A stretch of 51,549 nt of DNA from SLRI01 sp964528705 (lineage in GTDB: Bacteria; Pseudomonadota; Alphaproteobacteria; Geminicoccales; Geminicoccaceae): NCBI GenBank assembly GCA_964528705.1, contig CAZGUW010000005.1:1-51549 (forward strand), in the 5' to 3' direction. Positions 42,475 to 51,549 of the stretch are shown piece by piece. The notes beneath the pieces were generated by a model that did no database searches, was not told the origin of the DNA, and saw only the letters and a program-made list of their open reading frames with translations. Position 1 is the stretch's first letter; the number at the start of each line of letters is the position of its first letter. The position numbers were made by a program, and so were the translations under genes.

Positions 42475-44814
42475 ATGCCTGCCGCACACGCCTGCGCCCA
42501 TTCGCACACCGACAATGGCACGGTGCGCGATCCGGTCTGCGGCATGACGGTCGACCCGGCCGCCACGGCGCATCGGACGACCCACGCGGGCATGGAATTC
42601 GGCTTCTGCTCGGCCGGCTGCCTGAAGAAGTTCGAGGCGGATCCGGCGCACTACCTCCGCCCGGCCGAGGACCGGCCGGCACCCGCGCCGATGCCGGAAG
42701 GCACCATCTTCACCTGCCCCATGCATCCCGAGATCCGCCAGGTGGGGCCCGGCGACTGCCCGATCTGCGGCATGGCGCTGGAGCCGGAGACGGTGACCCG
42801 CGACACCGGGCCGAGTGCCGAATATCTCGACATGCGCCGGCGGCTCGTGGTCAGCGTCGTCCTCGGCCTGCCCGTCGTGGTGATCGCCATGGGCCGGCAC
42901 ATGCTGCCGGGGCTCTTCGGCCACGCGCCCGCGCTCCTCGACTGGCTCGAGCTGTTGCTGGCAACGCCGGTGGTGCTCTGGTGCGGCTGGCCGTTCTTCG
43001 TCCGCGGCTGGCGCTCGATCCTGACCGGCCATCTCAACATGTTCACGCTGATCGCCATCGGCACCGGCATCGCCTGGCTCTACAGCGTGGTGGCGGTGCT
43101 GGCGCCCGGCCTCTTCCCTGCGGCCTTTCGCGACGCGCATGGCAGCGTCGGCCTCTACTTCGAGGCGGCTGCGGTGATCGTGGCGCTGGTGCTGCTCGGC
43201 CAGGTGCTGGAGATCCGCGCCCGCGAGGCGACCAGCGGCGCCATCAAGGCGCTCCTCGACCTCGCCCCCGACACCGCGCGCCGCATCGAGGCGAACGGCG
43301 ACGAGCGCGACGTGCCTCTCGCCGAGATCGGCAAGGGCGACCGGCTGCGCGTCCGCCCGGGCGACAAGGTGCCGCTCGACGGCACGCTCATAGAGGGCGG
43401 CAGTGCGGTCGACGAGTCCATGCTCACCGGCGAATCACTGCCGGTCGAGAAAGCGGCGGGCGATCCGGTCACCGGCGGCACGCTCAACGGGCGGGGCAGC
43501 TTCGTCATGACCGTCGAGCGGACCGGCGGCGACACGACGCTACAGAAGATCGTCGAGATGGTGGCCGCGGCCCAGCGTTCGCGGGCGCCGGTGCAGCGCC
43601 TGGTCGACCAGGTCGCGGCCTGGTTCGTGCCGATCGTCATCGGCGTCGCCATCCTCGCCTTCGCCGTCTGGGCGCTCTTCGGACCGCCCCCCGTGCTGGC
43701 GCACGCCATGATCGTCGCGGTCTCGGTCCTGATCATCGCCTGCCCCTGCGCCCTCGGCCTCGCGACACCCATGTCGATCATGGTGGGCGTCGGCCGCGGT
43801 GCAGAGTCCGGCGTGCTGATCAGGAACGCCGAAGCACTCGAGCGGCTCGCCGCCGTCGACACGCTGGTGGTCGACAAGACCGGCACGCTGACCCTGGGCA
43901 AGCCCCGGCTGGTCGGCGTCGAGACGGTGGCGGGCGGGCCGGACGAGGCAACGCTGCTCCGCCTCGCCGCCGGGCTCGAGCGCGGCAGCGAGCACCCGCT
44001 CGCCGAGGCGATCGTCGAGGGCGCCAGAGAACAGGGGCTCGCGCTCGTCGACGCCCGGGGTTTCGATTCGCTGACCGGAAAGGGTGTCACGGGCGAGGTC
44101 GAGGGCCGACGCGTGGCGCTCGGCAACGCGGCGCTGCTGGCCGGGCTCGGCATCGATCCGGCCCCGCTCGCCGAGGCCGTGGCCCGCCGGCAGGAGGCGG
44201 GCGAGACCGTCATGCATGTCGTCGTCGACGGAAGGCTCGCCGGACTCGTCGCCGTCGCCGACCCGGTAAAGGAGGATGCGGCTGCGGCCCTCGCCGATCT
44301 TCGCGCCGACGGGGTGCGCATCGTCATGCTGACCGGCGACAACCGGCGCACCGCCATGGCCGTGGCCGGCCGGCTCGGCATCGAGGAGGTCGAGGCGGAG
44401 GTGCTGCCGGACCAGAAGAGCGCCGTCGTCGCCAAACTGCGGGACGCCGGTCGCGTGGTCGCCATGGCCGGCGACGGCGTCAACGACGCCCCTGCCCTCG
44501 CCGCCGCGGATGTCGGCATCGCCATGGGCACCGGCGCCGACGTGGCCGTCGAGAGCGCCGGCGTCACCCTGGTCAAGGGCAATCTGGGAGGCATCGTCCG
44601 CGCCCGCCGGCTGAGCCGCGCCACGCTCCGCAACATCCGCCAGAACCTCGCCTTCGCCTTCGGCTACAACAGCCTCGGCGTGCCCATCGCCGCCGGCGTG
44701 CTCTACCCGGTCTTCGGCATCCTCCTGAGCCCGATGGTGGCGGCCGCCGCCATGAGCCTGAGCTCCGTCTCGGTCATCGGCAACGCGCTCCGGCTCAGGC
44801 GGCAGGCGCTTTGA
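42475..44814 (+). CDS. Copper-exporting P1B-type ATPase
   Basis: 779 aa. A His-rich start (HACAHSH) is followed by a YHS/TRASH-like metal domain (DPVCGMTVDP...FCSAGCLKKFEADP) and a heavy-metal-binding domain (TCPMHPEIRQ...DCPICGMAL), instead of the usual CxxC HMA domains. The ATPase core has TGES, the transmembrane CPC motif (CPCALGLATP, Cys near 423), the phosphorylated Asp467 (DKTGTLT), SEHPLAEAI and GDGVNDAPAL. CPC indicates Cu(I) or Ag(I) export across the inner membrane. The ATG has AGGGAG eight bases upstream; an upstream in-frame ATG would lie inside the promoter. Regulation by copper is suggested by the operator. Confidence 0.93.
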   Translation: MPAAHACAHSHTDNGTVRDPVCGMTVDPAATAHRTTHAGMEFGFCSAGCLKKFEADPAHYLRPAEDRPAPAPMPEGTIFTCPMHPEIRQVGPGDCPICGMALEPETVTRDTGPSAEYLDMRRRLVVSVVLGLPVVVIAMGRHMLPGLFGHAPALLDWLELLLATPVVLWCGWPFFVRGWRSILTGHLNMFTLIAIGTGIAWLYSVVAVLAPGLFPAAFRDAHGSVGLYFEAAAVIVALVLLGQVLEIRAREATSGAIKALLDLAPDTARRIEANGDERDVPLAEIGKGDRLRVRPGDKVPLDGTLIEGGSAVDESMLTGESLPVEKAAGDPVTGGTLNGRGSFVMTVERTGGDTTLQKIVEMVAAAQRSRAPVQRLVDQVAAWFVPIVIGVAILAFAVWALFGPPPVLAHAMIVAVSVLIIACPCALGLATPMSIMVGVGRGAESGVLIRNAEALERLAAVDTLVVDKTGTLTLGKPRLVGVETVAGGPDEATLLRLAAGLERGSEHPLAEAIVEGAREQGLALVDARGFDSLTGKGVTGEVEGRRVALGNAALLAGLGIDPAPLAEAVARRQEAGETVMHVVVDGRLAGLVAVADPVKEDAAAALADLRADGVRIVMLTGDNRRTAMAVAGRLGIEEVEAEVLPDQKSAVVAKLRDAGRVVAMAGDGVNDAPALAAADVGIAMGTGADVAVESAGVTLVKGNLGGIVRARRLSRATLRNIRQNLAFAFGYNSLGVPIAAGVLYPVFGILLSPMVAAAAMSLSSVSVIGNALRLRRQAL

Positions 44815-44853
44815 GCGGGGCGAAGGGTCGCTTGACAGAGATTCGTGACGTAA

Positions 44854-44876
44854 CCACATTTCGTGGAGTTGCAACT
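44854..44876 (+). promoter_or_regulatory. Palindromes upstream of the toxin-antitoxin pair
   Basis: CCACATTTCGTGG (44854-44866) and a perfect AGTTGCAACT (44867-44876) abut each other just before TATAAA (44876-44881) and 17 bases before the antitoxin ATG. Antitoxins of this class usually bind such palindromes to repress their own operon. This is a pattern-based inference. Confidence 0.45.
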
Positions 44877-44893
44877 ATAAAACAGGTCAAGCC

Positions 44894-45157
44894 ATGCCCG
44901 GGATCGGTCTGCGCCAAGCCAAGGCGCAGCTCAGCGAGTTGATCGAACGGGTGGAGCGCGGCGAGACGGTGACGCTCACCCGCCACGGCAGGCCGGTCGC
45001 CCGCGTCGTGCCAGTGACCGAGCGCCGGCCGGGCCTGCTCAAGGGGCGGATCGGCATGGCGCCGGACTTCGACGACACCCCCGGCTGGCTGGTCGATGCC
45101 TTCGAGGGCGGACCGGGCGACGATGGACCGGGTGACGACGACCCGCTGACGCCTTGA
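44894..45157 (+). CDS. Type II antitoxin of the Phd/YefM family
   Basis: 87 aa. The DNA-binding N terminus IGLRQAKAQLSELIERVERG followed by ETVTLTRHGRPVARVVPV is the Phd/YefM pattern. The C-terminal tail is acidic and Gly/Pro-rich (GGPGDDGPGDDDPLTP), the part expected to wrap the toxin. The stop overlaps the toxin TTG start (TTGA), so the two are coupled. The ribosome site is weak. It neutralises the PIN-domain toxin encoded next. Confidence 0.85.
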   Translation: MPGIGLRQAKAQLSELIERVERGETVTLTRHGRPVARVVPVTERRPGLLKGRIGMAPDFDDTPGWLVDAFEGGPGDDGPGDDDPLTP

Positions 45158-45537
45158 GCGCCATCCTTCTCGACACCCATGCCCTGCTCTGGTGGTTGGA
45201 CGACGACCCGCGCCTCGGCACCGGGGCGCGTCAGACAATCGCCGAGGCCGACATCGCCGTCAGCGTCGTCACGTTCTGGGAGATCGCCGTGAAGCACGGC
45301 CTCGGCAAGCTCGCCATCGCACCCGAGCCGGTCGCCCATGCCGTCGACCGCAACGGCTTCGCCATGCTCGATCTCGCCCGGCACCACTGCTTCGCGCTGG
45401 CGCGCCTGCCGCTGCACCATCGCGACCCCTTCGACCGCATGCTGATCGCCCAGGCGCAAAGCGAGCAGCTGTCGATCCTGACATCGGATCGCCGCTTCGC
45501 CGCCTACGATGTCGCGCTGCTGGCGGGTGGCGAGTAG
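45154..45537 (+). CDS. vapC: VapC-like PIN-domain toxin
   Basis: 127 aa from a TTG start overlapping the antitoxin stop. PIN-domain acidic residues are visible in ILLDTHALLWWL, SVVTFWEIAVKHGLGKL, HHRDPFDRMLIAQA and LTSDRRF. These ribonucleases cleave tRNA or rRNA and stop growth when free of antitoxin. This Phd + PIN pairing is a common subtype. The gene ends 50 bases before an assembly gap. Confidence 0.85.
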   Translation: MSAILLDTHALLWWLDDDPRLGTGARQTIAEADIAVSVVTFWEIAVKHGLGKLAIAPEPVAHAVDRNGFAMLDLARHHCFALARLPLHHRDPFDRMLIAQAQSEQLSILTSDRRFAAYDVALLAGGE

Positions 45538-45587
45538 GCGCGCTTCGGCACCTGCTCGCTTCCCACCCCCCCCACACCCCATGGTCG

Positions 45588-45597
45588 NNNNNNNNNN
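45588..45597. other. Scaffold gap (10 N)
   Basis: Ten undetermined bases. The left flank is a C-rich run (45561-45580); the right flank is the 3' end of mmsA. The round size suggests a placeholder, so real distance and adjacency across it are uncertain. Confidence 0.97.
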
Positions 45598-47044
<1,447 letters not shown>

Positions 47045-47224
47045 GTCGCTCTCCCATCCAGACCGCGCACCGGGTCGTCTCCCGGAGCCGGCGTTTCCAT
47101 GGTCTGGCGAAGTAGCGCGTTGCGGCATTTCCGTACAGCCGGAACGCCAGGCGGAGCGAACCACCGGGGCCATCCGGCCGTAGACAGGCTGTGCGTCCCT
47201 CACCACCCCCGCGAGTCCCGAGCC

Positions 47225-47983
47225 TTGGCCCAGAACCGATCCCACACCGAACCCGCCCTCTACAACGCCGTCGCCGACGCCTGGTGGTCAGACGACGTGC
47301 GCTGGCTGCGCACGCTCCGCACCCTGGTGCCCGCCCGGCTCGCCCACTTCGACCCGATCGTCGGCGACTGGCGCGGCCGCCGGGTGCTCGATCTCGGCTG
47401 TGCTGGCGGCTTCATGGCCGAGGCGGTGGCCCGGCGCGGCGCCTCGGTCACCGGACTGGACCCGGCATTGAATGCCCTCCGCGCCGCCGGCCGGCACGCG
47501 GCCGAGGGCGGGCTCCAGATCGACTATGCCTGCGGCATCGGCGAGCGGCTGCCGTTCGCCGATGCCGCCTTCGACACCGTCCTCTGCGTCGATGTGCTGG
47601 AGCACGTCCGCGACCTCGCCGCCGTCATCTCCGAGGTGCATCGCGTGCTGACGCCGGGCGGGCTCTTCCTCTTCGACACGATCAACCGCACGTTCGCGGC
47701 CCGGCTCGCCGCCATTACCCTGGCGGAGCGGGTGCTGCGCCTCCTGCCACCCGGCACGCATCACGCCAGCGGCTTCATCCGGCCGGCCGAGCTCCGCCGG
47801 CTGCTGGAGCGGCAGAGCTTCTCGGTCGGCCGGATGGCCGGGCTCGGGCCGCGCGGCCTGGACCGGCGGCTGGACATCATCTTCGGGCGCGTGCCCACCA
47901 CCGCCATCCTCTATGCCGGCCACGCCCGCAAGCAGGACCCCGGACGTCAGACCGGCCCGGTGTACTCGCCGCGCGCCGGGTAG
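47225..47983 (+). CDS. UbiG-like SAM-dependent methyltransferase
   Basis: 252 aa class I methyltransferase. Motif I is VLDLGCAGGFMAEAVARRG, followed by VTGLDPALNALRAA and CVDVLEHVRDLAAVI; the opening YNAVADAWW resembles UbiG O-methyltransferases of ubiquinone synthesis. It has the post-motif HASGFIRPAELRRLL of the wider family. The start is a TTG with no clear ribosome site; no ATG or GTG lies in frame nearby. A second ubiG elsewhere in the genome is possible, so the substrate is uncertain. Its 3' end overlaps the convergent peroxiredoxin gene by 37 bases. Confidence 0.75.
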   Translation: MAQNRSHTEPALYNAVADAWWSDDVRWLRTLRTLVPARLAHFDPIVGDWRGRRVLDLGCAGGFMAEAVARRGASVTGLDPALNALRAAGRHAAEGGLQIDYACGIGERLPFADAAFDTVLCVDVLEHVRDLAAVISEVHRVLTPGGLFLFDTINRTFAARLAAITLAERVLRLLPPGTHHASGFIRPAELRRLLERQSFSVGRMAGLGPRGLDRRLDIIFGRVPTTAILYAGHARKQDPGRQTGPVYSPRAG

Positions 47984-48483
47984 TCGGCCTTGATGACGAA
48001 GTCGAGCGCGCCCAGCATCTCGCTGAAGCTCGGCCGGGCGAAGGGCATGGTCTGCACCGCCGACCAGTAGAGGCTCCGGTCCGGCCGCACGAGGAAGACG
48101 CCGGGCTCGGAGAAGAGGGCGGGCTCCTCGATCCCGGCGGAGGTCTTGCCCCGGCTGGTGGAGATGAAGAGCCCCCACTCCCGGGCCGTGGCGAGCGGCA
48201 GGCCGTAGGCGAAGCGGAGCTTCTCGGCCTCGACCTTCTTCGCCATAGCCTCGGTCCGCTCGCGGTCGTCCGAGCTTATCGCCAGGGCTTCGACCCCGCG
48301 CTCGGCGAAGTCCGGTGTCAGCCGCTCGAGCTCGGCCAGGTACTTCGCACAGAGCGGGCAGTGCAGACCCCGATAGAAGCAGAGGAGCGCACCGCGCTCG
48401 CCGGCGATGGAAGCGATGTCGAAGCGGCCGTGGCCGAGTGTGTCGAGGGCGAGATCGGGAACCTTCTTGCGTGGAATCAGCAC
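47947..48483 (-). CDS. AhpC/TSA peroxiredoxin-like protein
   Basis: 178 aa thioredoxin-fold protein. The peroxidatic site region reads LLCFYRGLHCPLCAKYL; the first Cys of the CPLC stretch is where AhpC-type peroxiredoxins have their active residue, though the usual P-x-x-T/S-x-x-C is altered to YRGLHC. The second Cys three residues later makes a CxxC redox pair likely. A GTG start with AGAGG eight bases upstream defines the N terminus VLIPRKKVPDLALD. Probably cytoplasmic. A peroxidase or thiol-redox role is inferred. Confidence 0.8.
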   Translation of the reverse strand: MLIPRKKVPDLALDTLGHGRFDIASIAGERGALLCFYRGLHCPLCAKYLAELERLTPDFAERGVEALAISSDDRERTEAMAKKVEAEKLRFAYGLPLATAREWGLFISTSRGKTSAGIEEPALFSEPGVFLVRPDRSLYWSAVQTMPFARPSFSEMLGALDFVIKADYPARGEYTGPV

Positions 48484-48653
48484 GTACGATGCCTCTGGCT
48501 GGTTGAAATGATGTGGCCAATCTAGGGACGGTCGACCGCGAGTGGGATCACGGTTGCATGAGCCCCATGCCGCCGACATGGTTGACGGATCGGTATCGAC
48601 GGCCATCCTGCGCGGCGATCCCCGACGCCCCGGCATCCTAGGACGAGACGCCC

Positions 48654-49442
48654 ATGAACGAACTGGCCGAGCGCTTCGCCGCCGACGGCTACCGCTTTCC
48701 GATTGCCGTGCTGTCGCCCGAGGAGGCGGCGGCGGCGGCCGCGCAGTACCCGCTCTTCCAGGCCAGGGCGCGGGAGGTCTTCGGCAGCGAGCAGCGCTTC
48801 AAGGCGCATCTCCTGGTCGGCTGGCTCGATGCCCTGGTCCACGACCCGCGCGTGCTCGATCCGGTGAGCGAGATCCTCGGGCCGGACCTCCTGCTCTGGT
48901 CCTCCGATTTCTTCGTCAAGCCGCCGCACGACCCGGGCTACGTCTCGTTCCATCAGGACACGACCTATGCCGGGCTCGAGCCCTTCGACGGCATCGTCAA
49001 CGCCTGGATCGCCCTGACGCCAAGCCGCAAGGCCAATGGCTGCCTGAAGGTGGTGGGCGGGAGCCATCGCCTGGGCCAGCTCCCGCACACCAACACCCAC
49101 AGCCCCGGCAACATGCTCTTCTACGGCCAGGAGGCCGAACTCGAGATCGACCCGGCGAAGGTCGTCGACATGGAGCTCGATCCCGGCGAGATGTCGCTGC
49201 ACCACATGGCGATCGTCCACGGCTCGCAGGCCAACACCAGCGACACGCCGCGCATGGGCGTGGTGCTCCGCTTCATCCGGCCGTCCGTGCGCCAGACCAA
49301 GGGGCCGGATTCGGCGACGCTGGTGCGCGGCAGCGATCGCTTCGGCCATTTCGAGCACGAGCCGCGCCCGGAGGTCGACTGGTCACCCGAGGCCGTTGCG
49401 GCTTTCCGGACGGCAGTCGGCCGCCCGAGCGCGCTTGGCTGA
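48654..49442 (+). CDS. Phytanoyl-CoA dioxygenase family protein
   Basis: 262 aa Fe(II)/2-oxoglutarate oxygenase. The iron ligands are the His-x-Asp of VSFHQDTTYAG and the His of MAIVHGSQANTS; MGVVLRFIRP supplies the 2-oxoglutarate Arg. GCLKVVGGSHRLG is the family hallmark. It hydroxylates an unknown small molecule. It is followed after 15 bases by an amino-acid ABC permease and then a binding protein, so the substrate may be a compound imported by that system. Confidence 0.88.
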   Translation: MNELAERFAADGYRFPIAVLSPEEAAAAAAQYPLFQARAREVFGSEQRFKAHLLVGWLDALVHDPRVLDPVSEILGPDLLLWSSDFFVKPPHDPGYVSFHQDTTYAGLEPFDGIVNAWIALTPSRKANGCLKVVGGSHRLGQLPHTNTHSPGNMLFYGQEAELEIDPAKVVDMELDPGEMSLHHMAIVHGSQANTSDTPRMGVVLRFIRPSVRQTKGPDSATLVRGSDRFGHFEHEPRPEVDWSPEAVAAFRTAVGRPSALG

Positions 49443-49457
49443 CGCGGACCCGGCCGC

Positions 49458-50132
49458 GTGGAGCTCTTGGCGGGGCTGAGCGCCCAGATCGCCTATATCC
49501 TGCCCTACCTGCCGGGCTTCCTCTGGTCGGCGCTCATCGCCTTCCAGATCGCCATGGCGGCCATCGTCGTGAGCTGGGCCTGCGGCCTCGTCGTCGCCAT
49601 GGCGCGCCAGTCACAGCAGCGACCGCTGCGCTGGTCCGCGCAGTTCTACATCTGGTTCATCCGCGGCACGCCGACGCTCATCCAGATCTTCATCGTCTAT
49701 TTCGGCCTGCCGTCGCTCGGGCTGCGCCTCTCGCCCTTCACCGCGGGGGTGCTAGCACTGGGTGCGGCGAGCGGCGCCTATGTCGCCGAGGTCATCCGCT
49801 CGGGCCTGAACGCCATCCCGAAGGGCCAGTACGATGCCGCCGACGCGCTCGGCCTCGGCCGCATCGACAAGCTGCGCTTCGTCATCCTGCCGCAGGTGGT
49901 GCGCATCATCGTCCCGGCCCTGACCAACGAAGCGATCAACACGCTCAAGAACACCTCGCTCCTCTCCACCATCACCGTCGTCGAGCTGACCCTGCACACG
50001 CAGTCGATGATCGCCGCGACCTTCCGGCCGTTCGAGTTCTATATCGTGGCGGCGATCCTCTATCTCCTGATGACCTCGATCCTCGCCTGGTTCGCCCGCT
50101 GGTACGAGCAGCGCACCGCCCTCGTGCTCTGA
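49458..50132 (+). CDS. Polar amino-acid ABC transporter permease
   Basis: 224 aa HisM/GlnP-type permease with five hydrophobic segments. The N-terminal half has WFIRGTPTLIQIFIVYFGLP, and the EAA loop AADALGLGRIDKLRFVILPQ docks the ATPase. The start is GTG, close behind the dioxygenase gene. It should form a homodimer or pair with a second permease; no ATPase or second permease is in the window. Confidence 0.88.
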   Translation: MELLAGLSAQIAYILPYLPGFLWSALIAFQIAMAAIVVSWACGLVVAMARQSQQRPLRWSAQFYIWFIRGTPTLIQIFIVYFGLPSLGLRLSPFTAGVLALGAASGAYVAEVIRSGLNAIPKGQYDAADALGLGRIDKLRFVILPQVVRIIVPALTNEAINTLKNTSLLSTITVVELTLHTQSMIAATFRPFEFYIVAAILYLLMTSILAWFARWYEQRTALVL

Positions 50133-50154
50133 CAACCGACGAAAGGAAACCCTC

Positions 50155-50946
50155 ATGCATCGTCGCCATTTCCTGCAGGCCGGCCTCGCCCTCGGCACCC
50201 TGCCGCTGGTGCACCGCACCGCGAACGCCCAGGAGCTCGAGCTGATCGAGCCGGGCGTGCTGCAGACCGCGACGGAAGGCGGCTTCGCGCCCTTCAGCAT
50301 GCGCGACGCCTCGGGCGAGCTCCAGGGCTTCGAGCTCGCCGTGATGCGCGAGATCGCGGCCCGGCTCGGCCTCGAGCACCGGCCCGTCGTCATCGCCTGG
50401 GATTCCATTCTCGTCGGCCTGATGGGCGATCGCTACGACATGATCAGCAACCCCATGGGCATCACCGAGGAGCGCCAGAAGTCGGTCACCTTCTGCGACG
50501 CCTGGGTCGAATCCGGGGCGAAGCTGGTGGTGGCGAACGACTCGCCGATCCAGGGTCTCGCCGACGCCGAGGGCAAGACCGTCGGCGTCATCACCGCCTC
50601 CACCTTCGTGCCGATGGCCGAATCGCTCGGTGCCGAGGTGCGCAACTATCGCGCCGATCCGGATGCGCTGCAGGACGTTGCCAACGGCAATATCGACGCC
50701 GCCATCACCGATGCCGTGGCCGGTGCCTACGCCATCAAGACCGGCGGCCTGCCGCTCCGCCTCGTCGACGAGTTCATCGAGAGCTACCAGATGGGCTGGG
50801 CCGTGAAGCAGGGCAAGCCCAACCTGGTCATGGCGATCAACGGCGCCCTCGCCGACATGGTCGCCGACGGCACCTTCCACGAGATCGCGATGGCCGAGAT
50901 CGGCCTCGACCCGACGCCGCGCGAGCCGATCAGGAGCCAGCTCTAG
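50155..50946 (+). CDS. Amino-acid ABC transporter, periplasmic binding protein
   Basis: 263 aa, family 3 solute-binding protein. The signal peptide MHRRHFLQAGLALGTLPLVH has an RR motif suggestive of Tat export, with cleavage after ANA. The binding fold shows GGFAPFSMRDASGELQGFEL, DMISNPMGITEERQKSV (ligand region) and GKTVGVITASTF. It lies 22 bases after the permease with an AAAGGAAA ribosome site. The ligand is unknown; family members bind polar amino acids or related compounds. Confidence 0.88.
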   Translation: MHRRHFLQAGLALGTLPLVHRTANAQELELIEPGVLQTATEGGFAPFSMRDASGELQGFELAVMREIAARLGLEHRPVVIAWDSILVGLMGDRYDMISNPMGITEERQKSVTFCDAWVESGAKLVVANDSPIQGLADAEGKTVGVITASTFVPMAESLGAEVRNYRADPDALQDVANGNIDAAITDAVAGAYAIKTGGLPLRLVDEFIESYQMGWAVKQGKPNLVMAINGALADMVADGTFHEIAMAEIGLDPTPREPIRSQL

Positions 50947-50954
50947 GGCGGCCC

Positions 50955-51549
50955 CTAGCGCAGCGCCGCCATGACCAGCACGGCGACCGGCACGGGCGAG
51001 GTGCCGATCGCCACGGTCAGGAGGAAGCCCGGCAGCGAGACCAGCCGGCTCATGCCGGTGGCCATGGCGATGCCGCCGCCACCACCAAAAAGACCGTTGC
51101 CCGGCAGGTTGAGCAGGAGCGCGATGGCCCAGTGCCGGCGGCGCACCAGGAGCGTCGCGATGCCGGCCGGCGCCGCAGCGGCCAGCGCCGCGACGCGCGC
51201 CTCGACGGGAAACGGCTTCAGCCGGTCGACGAGAAGGGCGGCGCGGGTCAGGCCGAGGGCGGCGAAGCCGGCGGCCAGCAGCCGTTCCGGCACGAGGCGA
51301 CCGATAGCGAAGGCGATCACCAGCGCCAGCACCGTGCCGAGATAGACGACGGGCACGATCTCCGCCCCGAGCATGAAGATGAGGGCGAGGCCGATCTCGA
51401 CGCCGGGCACAAAGGGCAGCGCCATCAGCACCACGTAGGCGGCGAGGCTCACCATGATCAGGAGGTGGACGGTCGGCTCGGAGGTCGGCGTGAGGCGCAT
51501 GCCGAGGAGCTCGACGATCAGGTCGCCCGCATAGGTGCCGCCGATCACG
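50955..51549 (-). CDS. Multi-pass membrane protein, partial
   Basis: The gene runs off the right edge; 198 codons are visible. Four or five hydrophobic segments are present. The pattern LPFVPGVEIGLALIFMLG, then VVYLGTVLALVIAFAIGRLVPE resembles the VTT/TVP38 (DedA-like) membrane fold. It later has NLPGNGLFGGGGGIAMATGMSRL, where DedA-type proteins carry a proline/glycine-rich re-entrant loop. The edge codon is GTG, which may or may not be the start. It converges on the binding-protein gene with eight bases between stops. Confidence 0.6.
   Translation of the reverse strand, partial: VIGGTYAGDLIVELLGMRLTPTSEPTVHLLIMVSLAAYVVLMALPFVPGVEIGLALIFMLGAEIVPVVYLGTVLALVIAFAIGRLVPERLLAAGFAALGLTRAALLVDRLKPFPVEARVAALAAAAPAGIATLLVRRRHWAIALLLNLPGNGLFGGGGGIAMATGMSRLVSLPGFLLTVAIGTSPVPVAVLVMAALR

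Noticed and set aside
44832..44881. TTGACA with TATAAA as promoter of the antitoxin gene
   Set aside because: The spacing is 38 bases, far from the usual 16-19. TATAAA may still be a -10 with another -35.

Overview
This is a high-GC window from an alphaproteobacterium. The evidence is the glycerol ABC transporter of the GlpSTPQUV type, the osmoprotectant NAGGN trio, GlgE-type alpha-glucan synthesis and a LOV-HWE histidine kinase. A deep-branching Rhodospirillales or Geminicoccales-like lineage is plausible, but no rRNA or tRNA is present to prove it. The sequence contains one 10-N scaffold gap (45588-45597), so order across that point is not proven.

Layout. (1) 1-318: the N-terminal piece of an RCC1-repeat protein. 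(2) 469-9023, minus strand: an eight-gene glycerol/glycerol-3-phosphate operon, glpD-gpsA-glpS-glpT-glpP-glpQ-glpU-glpV. Most of its genes overlap or nearly touch. It reads from a promoter region with two GlpR-like inverted repeats, carries a stem-loop just before the binding-protein gene and ends in a strong hairpin. (3) 9119-19995, minus strand: an alpha/beta hydrolase, cyclopropane fatty acid synthase, then glgE - treS/maltokinase fusion - glgB, a complete route from trehalose to branched alpha-glucan. (4) 20099-26191, minus strand: asnO-ngg-M42 peptidase (N-acetylglutaminylglutamine amide synthesis), followed by a small coiled-coil protein and a zinc-ribbon metallopeptidase. (5) 26393-32950: a secreted fasciclin protein, a blue-light LOV histidine kinase, a large RTX protein and two membrane proteins (DUF808, MarC). 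(6) 33002-36055: aspartate aminotransferase/4-decarboxylase with what looks like a deletion remnant of its usual partner aspT, and a divergent L-lactate dehydrogenase. (7) 36210-42313: a probable phosphate-starvation island. It holds a membrane protein of the EE-SWGQ type behind a Pho box, two divergent PhoX phosphatase paralogs (one with a three-repeat Pho box) and a DUF1194 von Willebrand A protein. (8) 42475-45537: a copper-type P1B ATPase behind a CueR/MerR-type operator, and a Phd/VapC-like toxin-antitoxin pair. (9) After the gap: methylmalonate-semialdehyde dehydrogenase, a UbiG-like methyltransferase, a peroxiredoxin-like protein, a phytanoyl-CoA-dioxygenase-like enzyme, a polar amino-acid ABC permease and binding protein, and a partial membrane protein.

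How the genes fit together. Three themes stand out. The first is osmotic and desiccation tolerance (NAGGN, trehalose/alpha-glucan, cyclopropane lipids). The second is scavenging (glycerol uptake, and phosphate through PhoX with Pho boxes). The third is environmental sensing (LOV kinase, copper operator). I saw no prophage, IS element, CRISPR array or tRNA. The strongest novelty candidates are the unnamed membrane protein under an apparent Pho box beside two phoX genes, the asymmetric GlpS/GlpT ATPase pair, gpsA inside the glycerol operon, the catalytically dead GH13-like domain at the front of GlgE, and the aspT remnant.
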